A stretch of DNA of 64,000 nucleotides from Rufibacter radiotolerans (GCF_001078055.1 NZ_CP010777.1:1076408-1140407), one strand, 5' to 3'. Shown: positions 41,647 through 50,294, counted from the first letter of the stretch. The notes: a model not told the origin generated them from the letters alone. Translations and numbers: made by a program.

Positions 41647-42411
41647 TCAGGTGGGGTTGCTGTCCAGGTCCTTGATTTCCTTTTTGTAGGCCGGAGGCAG
41701 GATGATAGACTTGAGGAACCAGTCCAGCTTAAGGGTGCGGGTGACTTTGTAGGCCTGCAGCAGCGGGGTGATGAGCGAGATTTTACGGAAACCCAGCAGG
41801 TCTTTCACGCGGTCTGGCACCACCATTACCTGGGCTTCCAGAAGCAGGCGGTACCGCACCAGGCCCAAATGTTTCTGGTACTGCTTGAACAGGTCATGGG
41901 TGTAGTGGCTGGGGGCCAGGTCCTGCTGTAAATGCTCTTCGCGCATCTGTACCCAGGCCAGGTAGGAGGTAGGCAAACCGGTCAGACCCATTCTGAGGCC
42001 CACCCGGTTAAATACCTCAAACACCTCTTCTTTCTCCGGCAATGACAGCTTCCGCTCCAGCACTTCATAAGCCCTGATGGAGTAGTCAATGAGCATGAAC
42101 AAGACATCGCGGTACGCCCAATCTGGAATAGAGGCCCCGCGCTTGTTCTCAACGGCCGCATGGATGTGGGCCATTTTGTCTATGGTGCGGTGGGCGCCTT
42201 CCAGCGAGGAGAAAACGATCTGCCGGGCATAGGCTACCGTGGAGAAAAGCCGGCCCAGCGGGTCTGCCGGAAGGCGGCCGGTAAAGTAGAGCCAGTCCAC
42301 GGCTTTGTTAAGCGCAAATTCGGCGGCCGAGCCGGCAAAAATAAACAGGATGGTATCCCCTTTGCCCCAGATTTCGCGCACTATTGATCCTTCCTTTACA
42401 AAGAAATCCAT
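41647..42411 (-). CDS. Oxygenase MpaB-family (DUF2236) protein
   Basis: A 254-residue DUF2236 protein, the domain shared with rubber oxygenase Lcp and MpaB. I start at MDFFVKEGSIVREIWG (42411). The first helix has the family's F-A-G-S-A-A-E-F-A stretch, and histidines are seen in LEGAHRTIDKMAHIHAAV, where family members bind b-type heme. Substrate and role are unknown. If heme is bound, it would be another heme protein close to hemA. It is 163 nt downstream of the STAS-like gene. Confidence 0.8.
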   Translation of the reverse strand: MDFFVKEGSIVREIWGKGDTILFIFAGSAAEFALNKAVDWLYFTGRLPADPLGRLFSTVAYARQIVFSSLEGAHRTIDKMAHIHAAVENKRGASIPDWAYRDVLFMLIDYSIRAYEVLERKLSLPEKEEVFEVFNRVGLRMGLTGLPTSYLAWVQMREEHLQQDLAPSHYTHDLFKQYQKHLGLVRYRLLLEAQVMVVPDRVKDLLGFRKISLITPLLQAYKVTRTLKLDWFLKSIILPPAYKKEIKDLDSNPT

Positions 42412-42508
42412 GGCCTGTGTGGAGTTAAGGTGTGAAAGGTGGTAGCGGTGTTTTCCCGCAAGAAAAAGCAAGACGCGGCCAGGAAAGCAAAGGCAATTGC
42501 CGAAACCT

Positions 42509-42544
42509 GTTTTACGCCTGTTTTGCTGAAAACACCCTTAAAAC
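42509..42544. repeat. Intergenic GTTTT palindrome, copy 17
   Basis: 30 nt after the minus-strand STAS-like gene stop; arms GTTTTACGCCTGTTTT and AAAACACCCTTAAAAC. Confidence 0.78.
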
Positions 42545-42574
42545 GCAAGGTAAAATAAGAAGCCAGCTCAGGTG

Positions 42575-42931
42575 CTACAGACCTACCCATTCCCTGGCGG
42601 CGTCACGGTGGTGGTGCTCAAAATACTTCACCTGGGCGGTGGTAAAGGGTTTCATAAGCGTGGTCAGGGCCTTCTCCCAGGCCCGGTCTCCTACAATGGC
42701 AATTTTCAAAAAGCTGTTCAGGTGTTTGAGGTCAAACTTGAGGTCTTCCCAAAGGCCACCCGCCAGCCAATGGTCCAGGCCGGTCATTTCCCAGTACAGG
42801 TTCAGTTTGCCATGTTGGGCTATTTTCTCATCCAGTAAAGGTACCATTACCTCATATTCCGGTTTGCCTAAGGTGCCCGTTACCCGCACGGCAAATACCA
42901 TGGGGTTATCGGTTGTAATTATCTCTACCAT
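42575..42931 (-). CDS. SpoIIAA/STAS-like domain protein
   Basis: A 118-residue alpha/beta protein resembling the SpoIIAA-like family: VFAVRVTGTLGKPEYEVMVPLLDEKIAQHGKLNLYWEM at the front and FLKIAIVGDRAWEKALTTLMKPFTTAQVKYFEHHHRDAAREWV at the end. The family is common and its function is mostly unknown; lipid or protein binding is suspected. It may be the first gene of a pair with the DUF2236 gene downstream. Confidence 0.85.
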   Translation of the reverse strand: MVEIITTDNPMVFAVRVTGTLGKPEYEVMVPLLDEKIAQHGKLNLYWEMTGLDHWLAGGLWEDLKFDLKHLNSFLKIAIVGDRAWEKALTTLMKPFTTAQVKYFEHHHRDAAREWVGL

Positions 42932-42989
42932 TGCCTTGCATTTTCATTTTGGTACGCTATTACAGGCCGTAAGTTAAATCAAGCGAGTT

Positions 42990-43025
42990 ATTTTGGGCCT
43001 CTTTTTCTTAAAACTGCCCCAAAAT
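42990..43025. repeat. Intergenic GTTTT palindrome, copy 18 (divergent promoters)
   Basis: ATTTTGGGCC / TGCCCCAAAAT arms around CTTTTTCTTAAAA; looser than most copies, 59 nt upstream of the STAS-like gene start. Confidence 0.7.
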
Positions 43026-43100
43026 GCAAAGTGCCACAGGAAAGGCTGCCAGGGACCCGGCACCTTAGCGTTGCACTTTTTAATAGTCAGTTTTTTTAGA

Positions 43101-43198
43101 ACGGACCGCTCTCAAAGATTAGCGCCCATCGCCAAAAGGCAGCTTGGTAGAAACACGGAAGGCCCATTGCCTAAACTACCAGATTTCGTGCGGTCCGT
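43101..43198. repeat. Nested inverted repeat in 5' region of LD-carboxypeptidase gene
   Basis: ACGGACCGC (43101-43109) pairs with GCGGTCCGT (43190-43198); inside, TGGTAG and CTACCA pair (43145-43180) around a small AGGC/GCCT stem. Layout is similar to the element at 4124-4229, but the sequence is different. Confidence 0.5.
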
Positions 43199-43247
43199 AA
43201 ACACAGAGGAAGCATCTCCCGTTGCGGGGGGTTAAACTTGAAAACCC

Positions 43248-44153
43248 ATGACACTACCCCCTTTTCTCAAAGCCGGTGATAAAGTAGGTGTGATAAGCAC
43301 CAGCAATTTTACAGAGCAGCCTTACATTGATGAATTGGTAAAGATCCTTAAAGGCTGGAAACTGAAGCCGGTGCTGGGCAAGACCATTGGGCCCCGCCAG
43401 GGCAGCTTTGCGGGGTCAGACAACCTGCGCCGGCAAGACCTGCAGGACATGCTGGACAATGATGAGATCAAAGCCGTGCTGGAGACCATGGGGGGCTACG
43501 GCATTGTGCGGGTGATTGAAGACGTAGATTTCAACAAGTTCAAATTCCACCCCAAGTGGCTGGTGGGGTATAGTGACACCACCTTTCTGCACAGCCATGT
43601 GCAGGGCCTTTTGAGCACGGCCACCATTCATGGCACCATGGCTTGTGATCTGGAGGGTGGGTATAAGGTAGAATCTTGGGAAAGCCTGCGCAAGGCTCTT
43701 TTTGGGGAAGATCTGGAGTACTCTGTAAAAGCCCACCCCCTAAACCGGTTAGGCAAAGCCGAGGGCACCCTGGTAGGCGGCACCATAAGTATTCTTTGCA
43801 ATGCCAAAGGCACCAAGTCTGAGGTGAACACCAACGGGAAAATCTTGTTTCTGGAAGACGTGGGGGAGCAGCATTTCCGGCTAGACAATTACCTGCTTTC
43901 CTTAAAGCAAGCCGGCAAGTTTGAGTATGTGAAGGGGCTTCTGGTGGGGCAGCTGGTGGAAATCAAGAAAGACGACCCGCCGTTTGGGAAAACCCCAGAG
44001 GAGATTGTTTTGGATGCGGTGAAGGAGTATGACTTTCCCGTTTGTTTCGGGTTTCCGGCGGGCCACAGCGGGGTGAACAAGGCCATGGTCTTTGGCGCGC
44101 CGGTTAAAATGGAAGTGACCGACAAAGGCTCCACCATCAAGTTTAACCTATAA
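43248..44153 (+). CDS. LD-carboxypeptidase (peptidase S66)
   Basis: A 301-residue S66 serine peptidase that trims the terminal D-alanine from the tetrapeptide during murein recycling. The nucleophile Ser lies in WLVGYSDTTFLH, the Glu in LFLEDVGEQHFRLD, and the His in FGFPAGHSGVNKAMVFG. No signal peptide is seen, in line with a cytoplasmic recycling enzyme. A palindrome and then an N-formylglutamate amidohydrolase gene follow on the same strand. Related microcin-immunity proteins share the fold, but the murein role is more likely. Confidence 0.93.
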   Translation: MTLPPFLKAGDKVGVISTSNFTEQPYIDELVKILKGWKLKPVLGKTIGPRQGSFAGSDNLRRQDLQDMLDNDEIKAVLETMGGYGIVRVIEDVDFNKFKFHPKWLVGYSDTTFLHSHVQGLLSTATIHGTMACDLEGGYKVESWESLRKALFGEDLEYSVKAHPLNRLGKAEGTLVGGTISILCNAKGTKSEVNTNGKILFLEDVGEQHFRLDNYLLSLKQAGKFEYVKGLLVGQLVEIKKDDPPFGKTPEEIVLDAVKEYDFPVCFGFPAGHSGVNKAMVFGAPVKMEVTDKGSTIKFNL

Positions 44154-44171
44154 GCCAACCATCTGCAAAAC

Positions 44172-44211
44172 CTGTTTTAGGCCTGTTTTTAGGAAAATGG
44201 GCCTAAAACGG
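44172..44211. repeat. Intergenic GTTTT palindrome, copy 19
   Basis: 18 nt after the LD-carboxypeptidase stop and 13 nt before the next gene's ATG, so the hairpin would lie next to the start codon if transcribed through. Confidence 0.85.
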
Positions 44212-44224
44212 AAACCCTGGCAAT

Positions 44225-44941
44225 ATGGAGAAAACCAAACCAATCTTTCTGCTTACCTGTGAGCACGCCGGAAACGAGGTGCCCAAAAAATACCTGGCTC
44301 TTTTCAAAGGGCAGGAGGACGCGCTTTTCTCCCATAAAGCCTTTGACCCCGGGGCGCTTCGGCTGGCCCGGCACCTGGCCGCTGCCTTAAAATTGCCGCT
44401 GTATGTTACCTCCGTCTCCAGGTTGCTGGTAGAAGCCAACCGGTCTCTGGACAGTGACGAACTGTTTTCTGACTTTAGTAAAAGCCTGTCTGAAAAAGAC
44501 AAAAAAGAGGTACTGGACAAGTATTATTTCCCGCACCGGCAAGAGGTGGAAAAGCAGATAAGGAAAGTCACCGCTGCCGGGAAACAAGTCTGTCACCTGG
44601 CCATCCATACCTTTACCCCAGTCCTAGACGGAGAGGTACGCAAGGCAGACATTGGCATTCTGTATGACCCCAAACGGCCGCTGGAAAAGGCCATTGCGCA
44701 GCACCTCAGGCAACATTTAAAAGAGCAGAACCCCTCCCGTAGGGTCCTCTATAATTCGCCCTACCCCGGCACCGATGACGGCTTTCCTACCTACCTGCGA
44801 GGCAAGTTCACCAAATACCAATACGCCGGCTTTGAACTGGAAATTAACCAGAAGTTCTTTCTGGATGGCAGAGAGGAAGTCTGGCAACAAGTGGTAGACG
44901 AACTTACTGCTGCCTTGCAGCAAACCCTGAAAGGCACTTAG
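44225..44941 (+). CDS. N-formylglutamate amidohydrolase family protein
   Basis: A 238-residue member of the N-formylglutamate amidohydrolase family. Typical are FLLTCEHAGNEVPKKY, FDPGALRLARHLAAAL, HLAIHTFTPVLDG and the C-terminal FELEINQKFFLDG. The classical enzyme takes part in histidine breakdown, but no hut gene is in the window, and many family members have other N-acyl amide substrates. The palindrome 13 nt before its ATG is unusual. Confidence 0.88.
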   Translation: MEKTKPIFLLTCEHAGNEVPKKYLALFKGQEDALFSHKAFDPGALRLARHLAAALKLPLYVTSVSRLLVEANRSLDSDELFSDFSKSLSEKDKKEVLDKYYFPHRQEVEKQIRKVTAAGKQVCHLAIHTFTPVLDGEVRKADIGILYDPKRPLEKAIAQHLRQHLKEQNPSRRVLYNSPYPGTDDGFPTYLRGKFTKYQYAGFELEINQKFFLDGREEVWQQVVDELTAALQQTLKGT

Positions 44942-45049
44942 AATCAAGCTATGGTCTGGTAAGTTCTCTGGAAAGGTCCGAATGAGCGTTCTCTCAGGGA
45001 AACCTATACTTTCACTGGCTTGATTTTAATGAGGTTGAGCAGGCAAAAC

Positions 45050-45083
45050 TGATAACATTCCTCTGCAAAAGTGACCTTCATCA
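45050..45083. promoter_or_regulatory. Possible tandem Crp/Fnr-like sites upstream of hemA
   Basis: TGATAACATTCC (45050-45061, one mismatch) and TGACCTTCATCA (45072-45083, exact TGA-N6-TCA), 22 bp apart. The nearer site's centre is 60 nt before the ATG; GAAATTTG at 45107-45114 could be the -7 box. Confidence 0.45.
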
Positions 45084-45136
45084 TCTTTCTGCTGGTCGGT
45101 TCTGTCGAAATTTGCAATGCAATTTGACCATTGACC

Positions 45137-46405
45137 ATGCAGAACCAGTTCAAAGTACTTACTTTATCTTACAAACAAGCCCCCATTGCGGTGCGCGAAG
45201 CGGTATCTCTCAATGAGATAGGGTGCCGTAACCTATTAGATAAAATAAAGGATTTCACCCAGGCGCAAGACGTGTTGGTGCTGTCTACCTGTAACCGCAC
45301 AGAGGTCTATTATTCCGCCGAAGCAGATTACTCCCGGGAGTTAATGGAGCTGATTGCCATTGAAAAAGGCATTTTTGATACCCAGAAGATTTCCCCGTAT
45401 TTCAAGCACCTCACGCAGCCGCAGGAAGCGCTACAGCACCTCTTTCAGGTGGCCTTGGGCCTGGAGTCTCAAGTGGTAGGTGACATGCAGATCATGAACC
45501 AGGTGAAGAACGCTTACCAGTGGGCCTCAGACTCGGGCACGGTAAGCCCCTTCCTGCACCGCCTGATGCACACCATCTTCTTTACCAACAAACGGGTGGT
45601 GAATGAGACCGCTTTCAAAGATGGCGCCGCCTCTGTGTCTTATGCCACGGTTGAGCTGGTGGAAGAACTGACCAGATACATGGTAGCGCCTAAAGTGCTC
45701 ATGATTGGGGTAGGGGAGATTGGCGCCAATGTGTGTGATAACTTCCAGAAGTCTGCCCTGCAGCACATTACCATTGCCAACCGTACCCACCACAAGGCGG
45801 TAGACCTGGCCGTTAAATGCAATGCCAGAGCCATTTACTGGGAAAACGTGTGGGAAGAAATGGCCCAGGCAGACGTGGTCATCTCCTCTGTGCCCGGCGA
45901 TTGCTTTTTCATCAGTAAAGAACGGGTGGAGAAAATGGGAGAGGCCGCCCCGTCTTTCTTTGTGGACCTGTCCATGCCGCGCAGCATTGACAACAACCTG
46001 CAGGAACTGGCCGGTACCAAGGTGTATAACATTGATAACATCCGTAACCGGGCTACCCAGGCCCTGGAAATAAGATTGGCCGCCATTCCGGCCGTGCAGG
46101 AAATCATACAGGAAGCCATGGCCGAATTTGAAACCTGGACCAAAGAAATGAGCATGTCACCTGCCTTACAGCAGTTCAAAAACCGTCTGGAAGAAATACG
46201 CCAGCGCGAACTGGCCCGTTACGTGAAATCCATGGGCGCCCAGGAAAAAGAATTGGTAGACACCATCACCAAGAACATCCTGAACAAAATTGTGAAAATG
46301 CCGGCCCTGGAGTTGAAAGCCGCCTGCCAGCGCGGCGAGTCTGAGGCCCTGATTGAAGGACTCAGCGCCTTGTTTAACCTGGAAAGCGAGCCACAAAAAG
46401 CATAA
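45137..46405 (+). CDS. hemA: Glutamyl-tRNA reductase
   Basis: A 422-residue HemA, first enzyme of tetrapyrrole synthesis by the C5 route, reducing glutamyl-tRNA to glutamate-1-semialdehyde. Start is ATG at 45137 (MQNQFKVLTLSYKQAPIAVRE), preferred to TTG at 45131. The catalytic Cys is in VLSTCNRTEVYY, the substrate loop in LESQVVGDMQIMNQVKNAY, and the NADPH site in VLMIGVGEIGANVCDNF. The gene stands alone with terminators behind it. Possible Crp-like sites upstream would link heme supply to the proposed heme-sensing kinase. A hemC or other heme gene is not seen next to it. Confidence 0.97.
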   Translation: MQNQFKVLTLSYKQAPIAVREAVSLNEIGCRNLLDKIKDFTQAQDVLVLSTCNRTEVYYSAEADYSRELMELIAIEKGIFDTQKISPYFKHLTQPQEALQHLFQVALGLESQVVGDMQIMNQVKNAYQWASDSGTVSPFLHRLMHTIFFTNKRVVNETAFKDGAASVSYATVELVEELTRYMVAPKVLMIGVGEIGANVCDNFQKSALQHITIANRTHHKAVDLAVKCNARAIYWENVWEEMAQADVVISSVPGDCFFISKERVEKMGEAAPSFFVDLSMPRSIDNNLQELAGTKVYNIDNIRNRATQALEIRLAAIPAVQEIIQEAMAEFETWTKEMSMSPALQQFKNRLEEIRQRELARYVKSMGAQEKELVDTITKNILNKIVKMPALELKAACQRGESEALIEGLSALFNLESEPQKA

Positions 46406-46524
46406 AAATAGGTGCCGCCATACCTCACGAAGGTTTACGCGGGGCACCGGAATCTGGAAATATTTTCAATTGGGGAGTGAACGAATCATATATTGAATAC
46501 TACATTTAATTCAGACTTGAAGGC

Positions 46525-46557
46525 AAAGAGAGCCAGGCAAACAGCCTGGCTCTCTTT
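46525..46557. terminator. Bidirectional terminator between hemA and Usp gene
   Basis: AAAGAGAGCCAGGC pairs perfectly with GCCTGGCTCTCTTT around AAACA. The symmetric A/T ends let it work on both strands. Confidence 0.85.
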
Positions 46558-46635
46558 GCTTTGGCAGAGTCCTGACCTACGCTGCTAAATGGCCTGGTTT
46601 TTTTATGGGAGCAAAAGCTACTTCTATTAAATGGA

Positions 46636-46669
46636 AAGGCCTCAGGAAGTACAACTTCCTGGGGCCTTC
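46636..46669 (-). terminator. Hairpin downstream of Usp gene
   Basis: AAGGCCTCAGGAAGT pairs with ACTTCCTGGGGCCTT (one mismatch), 21 nt after the minus-strand stop. Confidence 0.7.
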
Positions 46670-46689
46670 TATAAAGGGTTAGCGGCTGT

Positions 46690-47547
46690 TTAGAACGGAA
46701 TCTTTCTGGCATGGATCACCATAAGCGGCAGGTGCGTATGGAAAGTGGGCGCCTGGGGTGCCTCTACCTGAAATAGGTTCTGCCAAGGGTCGGTGGCATG
46801 GGCCCCTACCACCAGCATATCTGCTTTCTGCATCCGGCAGAACCGACTGATGCCTTCCTCAATGTTGGGGTTTACCTCTACATTAATGGAAACCCGCTGG
46901 TAAGGCAGCCGCTTGCTCAGCCGTTGCAGCTCTTCGGTGGCAAACTGCCGGGCCGTTTCGTCTTCTTTTGAAATAATGTGCAACAGCTGAATCTGCGCCC
47001 CAAAATAGCTGGCCAATTTCAGCACCATGGCGGTGTCTGAGAGGGAGAACCCGCGCAAGTCTGTCGCTAATACAATTTTCCTGATGGGCCGGAACGTGGC
47101 GTTCTCTGGGATAATGAGCACCGGACAAGGGGCCTGGTTAATCACCTGACCCGCTAAAGAATTCACCACAATTTCCTTGAGGGCATCTGTTGGGCCAGAA
47201 CCCAGAACAATCAGGTCAGCGTTTTCGTCCTGGGCCAGGGTGGTCACGTTCTGGTGGGTTTCGCCGTAGCTTACCCTCGTTTCATATGAAACCGGGATTC
47301 CCCATTCCGTGCTCTCCAGGTAGGTCTGTATACGGCGCAGTTTCTTCAGTTGCTTTCTCTCCAGTTCCATCTCTTCTTCAGAGGGAAAAGAATCCGTACC
47401 TCCGGCCATGGCCAGAACATTGGCGCGCTCCACAATACTATGGAATAAAACTATTCGGGAATTCATGCGCTGCGCGATCTCATCTGCGTACCTGATAGAA
47501 TTCTCAGATTTTTTTGAAAAATCTGTTGGGCAAATAATGGTCTCCAT
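46690..47547 (-). CDS. Universal stress protein, tandem UspA domains, divergent ATP loop
   Basis: A 285-residue tandem UspA protein (METIICPTDFSKKSENSIRYA). The loop in domain 1 (LGSGPTDALKEIVVNSLAG) does not fit the ATP motif; domain 2 has LVVGAHATDPWQNLFQV. It is a paralogue of the Usp at 28567, sharing CPTDF, CPVLIIPE, KIVLATDLRG and EGISRFC. The gene lies 17 kb from the other Usp genes but has the same tandem TGA-N6-TCA arrangement upstream (47611-47644), so it probably belongs to the same regulon. It converges on hemA. Confidence 0.92.
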   Translation of the reverse strand: METIICPTDFSKKSENSIRYADEIAQRMNSRIVLFHSIVERANVLAMAGGTDSFPSEEEMELERKQLKKLRRIQTYLESTEWGIPVSYETRVSYGETHQNVTTLAQDENADLIVLGSGPTDALKEIVVNSLAGQVINQAPCPVLIIPENATFRPIRKIVLATDLRGFSLSDTAMVLKLASYFGAQIQLLHIISKEDETARQFATEELQRLSKRLPYQRVSINVEVNPNIEEGISRFCRMQKADMLVVGAHATDPWQNLFQVEAPQAPTFHTHLPLMVIHARKIPF

Positions 47548-47610
47548 AGCTAAAAAGTTTAGATACTTTATTTGAAAGATAAAGGTGGGGAGGAAAAGGC
47601 TGATAGAGAA

Positions 47611-47644
47611 TGACTTAGGTCAAATCAAAAAATGACTAATATCA
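47611..47644. promoter_or_regulatory. Tandem Crp/Fnr-like sites upstream of Usp gene
   Basis: TGACTTAGGTCA (47611-47622, perfect TGAC-N4-GTCA palindrome) and TGACTAATATCA (47633-47644), 22 bp start to start, with the same layout as 28396-28429. Confidence 0.65.
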
Positions 47645-47805
47645 TCCTTTCAGGAATTTATTGGGGAGTTATTCCGCCTTTTCAAGCACCACAACGGAGA
47701 AAGCCTGTGGTAGGTTCCTTGTTTATGACATATTTTTTAAGAAAATAAGCCTAAAAACGGTTCGGGTGTTTATAAGCGGAAAATTAAGGGCAGAGGAGGT
47801 ATCCT

Positions 47806-50160
47806 TTACTCCAGGAACCGGACCGTCACATAGCTGTTGGTGTTGCGGCCCTGGTCATCCAGGCAGGAGATTTTAAGCTTACCGGCTTTGTCTGGCTCAA
47901 AAAAGACAGCCTCATTGCCTGCCGCGGCTTTCAGAAATTGATCGTTCACGTACCAATATACCTTCTTTACTTCATTGTGGGCCGTGCACTGCAGCATAAG
48001 TTGCTGATGTTCTGCCTTCTCCAGCAGGTACTCCATGCCGGCCGTAGGCGAAGCAATGATGGGGGCGTACTCCTGGAAAATGCGGCTGCACGCCGGGTTG
48101 TGCGGGGGCAAGGCCACATAAGGCAGTTGCTGGGTTACAAAATAAGTAAGTATCTCCGGCGAGTGGTTGGGATACCATTTCTGGGTATAGCCATTCTCTG
48201 GCAGGCAGGCGGTACAATAGGCGAAATGTCCGTCCAGAGACACGGACACTTGTTTGAGATGCGTACATTTTACCGCCGAAGAGACACCCGGCAGGAAGGT
48301 GTCTACCACCAGGTCCTGGCAGAAGCTGTTGCCGGGCCTTCCGCTTTCAGCGCAGACGCTGCGGGTACCCACGCTTTTGGGTGCGGCATACCACTGGTTG
48401 GGGCTGTTGTAGTTAATGGTGTTGAAGATGGAAAACAAAAGCGGGGTGGCGGTATCGGTGCCGTTTAGTTCAGGCACGCCTTCACCGGAGAAGTTTCCCA
48501 CCCACACGCCCACCGTGTATTTCTGGTTATAGCCTATGCTCCACGCGTCTTTGCGGCCGTAAGAAGTTCCGGTTTTCCAGGCGATCTTGGGCAGGTGACC
48601 GCTATTGTCGGCGTTGTGGGGCAGGTCGGGGCGTTGCAGTTGGGTCAGGATCTGGTTGACCATAAACGTAGCCCCCGGCGACAAGAGCTGTTTCTCCTGA
48701 CGGGCGGTGTCTTCCTGCAGCCAGCGCAACGGCGCATAGGTGCCCTGGCGGGCGAAGGCCGCGTACAAGGCCGTCAGTTCCTCTAGTTTCACGGCGCAAC
48801 CGCCCAGAATCAAGGACAGTCCCAACTGGTCGCCGTTCCTTTTCATCTGGGAGAACTCTGCCAGTTTCAGCTTCCTCACAAACGTGCCCACGCCCACCTG
48901 GTCCAGCAGCTTCACCGCCGGAATATTCAACGATGTAGCCAGTGCCCGCTCTATGGTAATATTGCCGCTATAGGTACCAAAGTAGTTTTCGGGTCGGTAA
49001 CCGGCATAGTTGATGGGGACGTCTGAGATCATAGATTTTGGCGTGATGAGTCCCTGCTCAAAGGCGGTGGCGTACAGAAACGGCTTCAGCGTACTGCCCG
49101 GCGACCGTAGGGCCCGCACCCCATCCACCTGGCCCCCATGAAGCGCATCTGAGAAATCGGCTGAACCGAGGTAGGCCTCTACCGCCTGTGTTTGGTTGTT
49201 GATGACCAGCACCGCCGCATTGTGGATGTTCTTGTACCTAAGTTGCTGGAGGTAATTATAGGCCAGTTGTTCTACCTTTTCCTGCACGGCCAGGTTAAGC
49301 GTGGTCTTGATAATGGTCTGGTTCTGGTGCTGCCGGTACATGCGGTACGCGAAATGCGGCGCCACATGGGGCGCTGGCTGCCGGCGGGCATCCAAAGGTT
49401 CCAGCAGTGCGTCTGCAATAGCGCCTTCCGGGAAGGCCTGCTGCCGGGCAAAATGCCGGAGCCACTTGTTCCGGAATGCCACAATCTGCCGGTTCTGGAC
49501 GCCAATCCTGAGCGAGGAGGGTTTGTTGGGAATAACCGTTAGGGCCACCGCCTGCGCCAGACTCAACTGCCGGGGAGACTGCTGGAAATGCAGCACTGAG
49601 GCCGCCTTCACGCCTTCTATATTTCCGCCGTAGGGTACAAGGTTGAGGTAAAGGAGAAGGATCTCGTCTTTGGTGTACTGCCACTCCAACTGCAGCGCCC
49701 TGAACACCTCCGTGAGCTTGTGCCAGTAGGTCCGTTCTTGGGGGTATAGCAGCCGCGCCACCTGCATGGTAATGGTGGAAGCCCCAGAGGTGGTTTTCTG
49801 ATGCAGCAGGTTCTTGACCATTGCCCGGCCCACTGCCACCAGATTCACGCCCGGGTGGTAATAGAAGTACCGGTCTTCTTTCTGCAGGACGGCTTTCCGG
49901 AGGGTAGGACTCACTTCATCTGGTTCCAGCTGCATGCGCCATTTATCATCCTTGCTCAGAAACGAGTGTAGAATGGTGCCATCTGCCGCCGTAATGACCG
50001 GTGAGTACGGAATGTCCACCCTTAGCGGGAACAGAAGGTTGAGCAGAATAAACAGCGCCAGGAGAAAAGCCAAAGCCCCACCCACATTCCAGAGCCACAC
50101 CTTGCCTTTTTGCAGGCGAAGGGCGGGGAAGAAGAAACGTCTGGTCTTGGTAAGCGGCAT
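47806..50160 (-). CDS. pbpC: Penicillin-binding protein 1C
   Basis: A 784-residue bifunctional PBP. Start is MPLTKTRRFFFP (50160); the frame from 50370 would translate a palindromic repeat and is rejected. A membrane anchor (VGGALAFLLALFILLNLLFP) is followed by the GT51 transglycosylase (LQKEDRYFYYHPGVN, TSGASTITMQVARLL), the transpeptidase (SPGSTLKPFLYA with the SxxK Ser, SLNIPAV, KTGTSYGRKDAW) and the C-terminal BiPBP_C beta domain. Bacterial alpha-2-macroglobulin is classically encoded next to PBP1C, as here, and the pair is thought to defend and repair the envelope. Confidence 0.95.
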   Translation of the reverse strand: MPLTKTRRFFFPALRLQKGKVWLWNVGGALAFLLALFILLNLLFPLRVDIPYSPVITAADGTILHSFLSKDDKWRMQLEPDEVSPTLRKAVLQKEDRYFYYHPGVNLVAVGRAMVKNLLHQKTTSGASTITMQVARLLYPQERTYWHKLTEVFRALQLEWQYTKDEILLLYLNLVPYGGNIEGVKAASVLHFQQSPRQLSLAQAVALTVIPNKPSSLRIGVQNRQIVAFRNKWLRHFARQQAFPEGAIADALLEPLDARRQPAPHVAPHFAYRMYRQHQNQTIIKTTLNLAVQEKVEQLAYNYLQQLRYKNIHNAAVLVINNQTQAVEAYLGSADFSDALHGGQVDGVRALRSPGSTLKPFLYATAFEQGLITPKSMISDVPINYAGYRPENYFGTYSGNITIERALATSLNIPAVKLLDQVGVGTFVRKLKLAEFSQMKRNGDQLGLSLILGGCAVKLEELTALYAAFARQGTYAPLRWLQEDTARQEKQLLSPGATFMVNQILTQLQRPDLPHNADNSGHLPKIAWKTGTSYGRKDAWSIGYNQKYTVGVWVGNFSGEGVPELNGTDTATPLLFSIFNTINYNSPNQWYAAPKSVGTRSVCAESGRPGNSFCQDLVVDTFLPGVSSAVKCTHLKQVSVSLDGHFAYCTACLPENGYTQKWYPNHSPEILTYFVTQQLPYVALPPHNPACSRIFQEYAPIIASPTAGMEYLLEKAEHQQLMLQCTAHNEVKKVYWYVNDQFLKAAAGNEAVFFEPDKAGKLKISCLDDQGRNTNSYVTVRFLE

Positions 50161-50258
50161 GTAGGGATAAAGTGTATTTTGATAAAGTGTGATATGGATT
50201 GTTTTTACTTTTCCGTCCCATTTTGAAGGAGGTTGGAAATCGTGGCAATTGTAGTACT

Positions 50259-50294
50259 GTTTTAAGCCTGTTTTAACCAAAACGGCCCAGAAAC
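50259..50294. repeat. Intergenic GTTTT palindrome, copy 20
   Basis: 99 nt upstream of pbpC; arms GTTTTAAGCCTGTTTT and AAAACGGCCCAGAAAC. Confidence 0.75.

Larger units (their letters stand above)
42932..43247. other. Gene-free region upstream of LD-carboxypeptidase
   Basis: 316 nt between divergent genes. It holds palindrome copy 18 (42990-43025) and a nested inverted repeat (43101-43198) about 50 nt before the LD-carboxypeptidase ATG. No credible ORF. Confidence 0.6.

Noticed and set aside
42432..42977. 181-codon plus-strand frame
   Set aside because: It lies antisense to the SpoIIAA-like gene and through a palindrome; the minus-strand protein has clear family motifs.
46442..46500. Possible small gene between hemA and the Usp gene
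   Set aside because: No ORF with a plausible start and length; the stretch is filled by two terminator hairpins.
47733..47760. Possible further GTTTT palindrome
   Set aside because: Only the right arm (AAAATAAGCCTAAAAAC) is recognisable; half arms near 57027 and 59276 were left out for the same reason.
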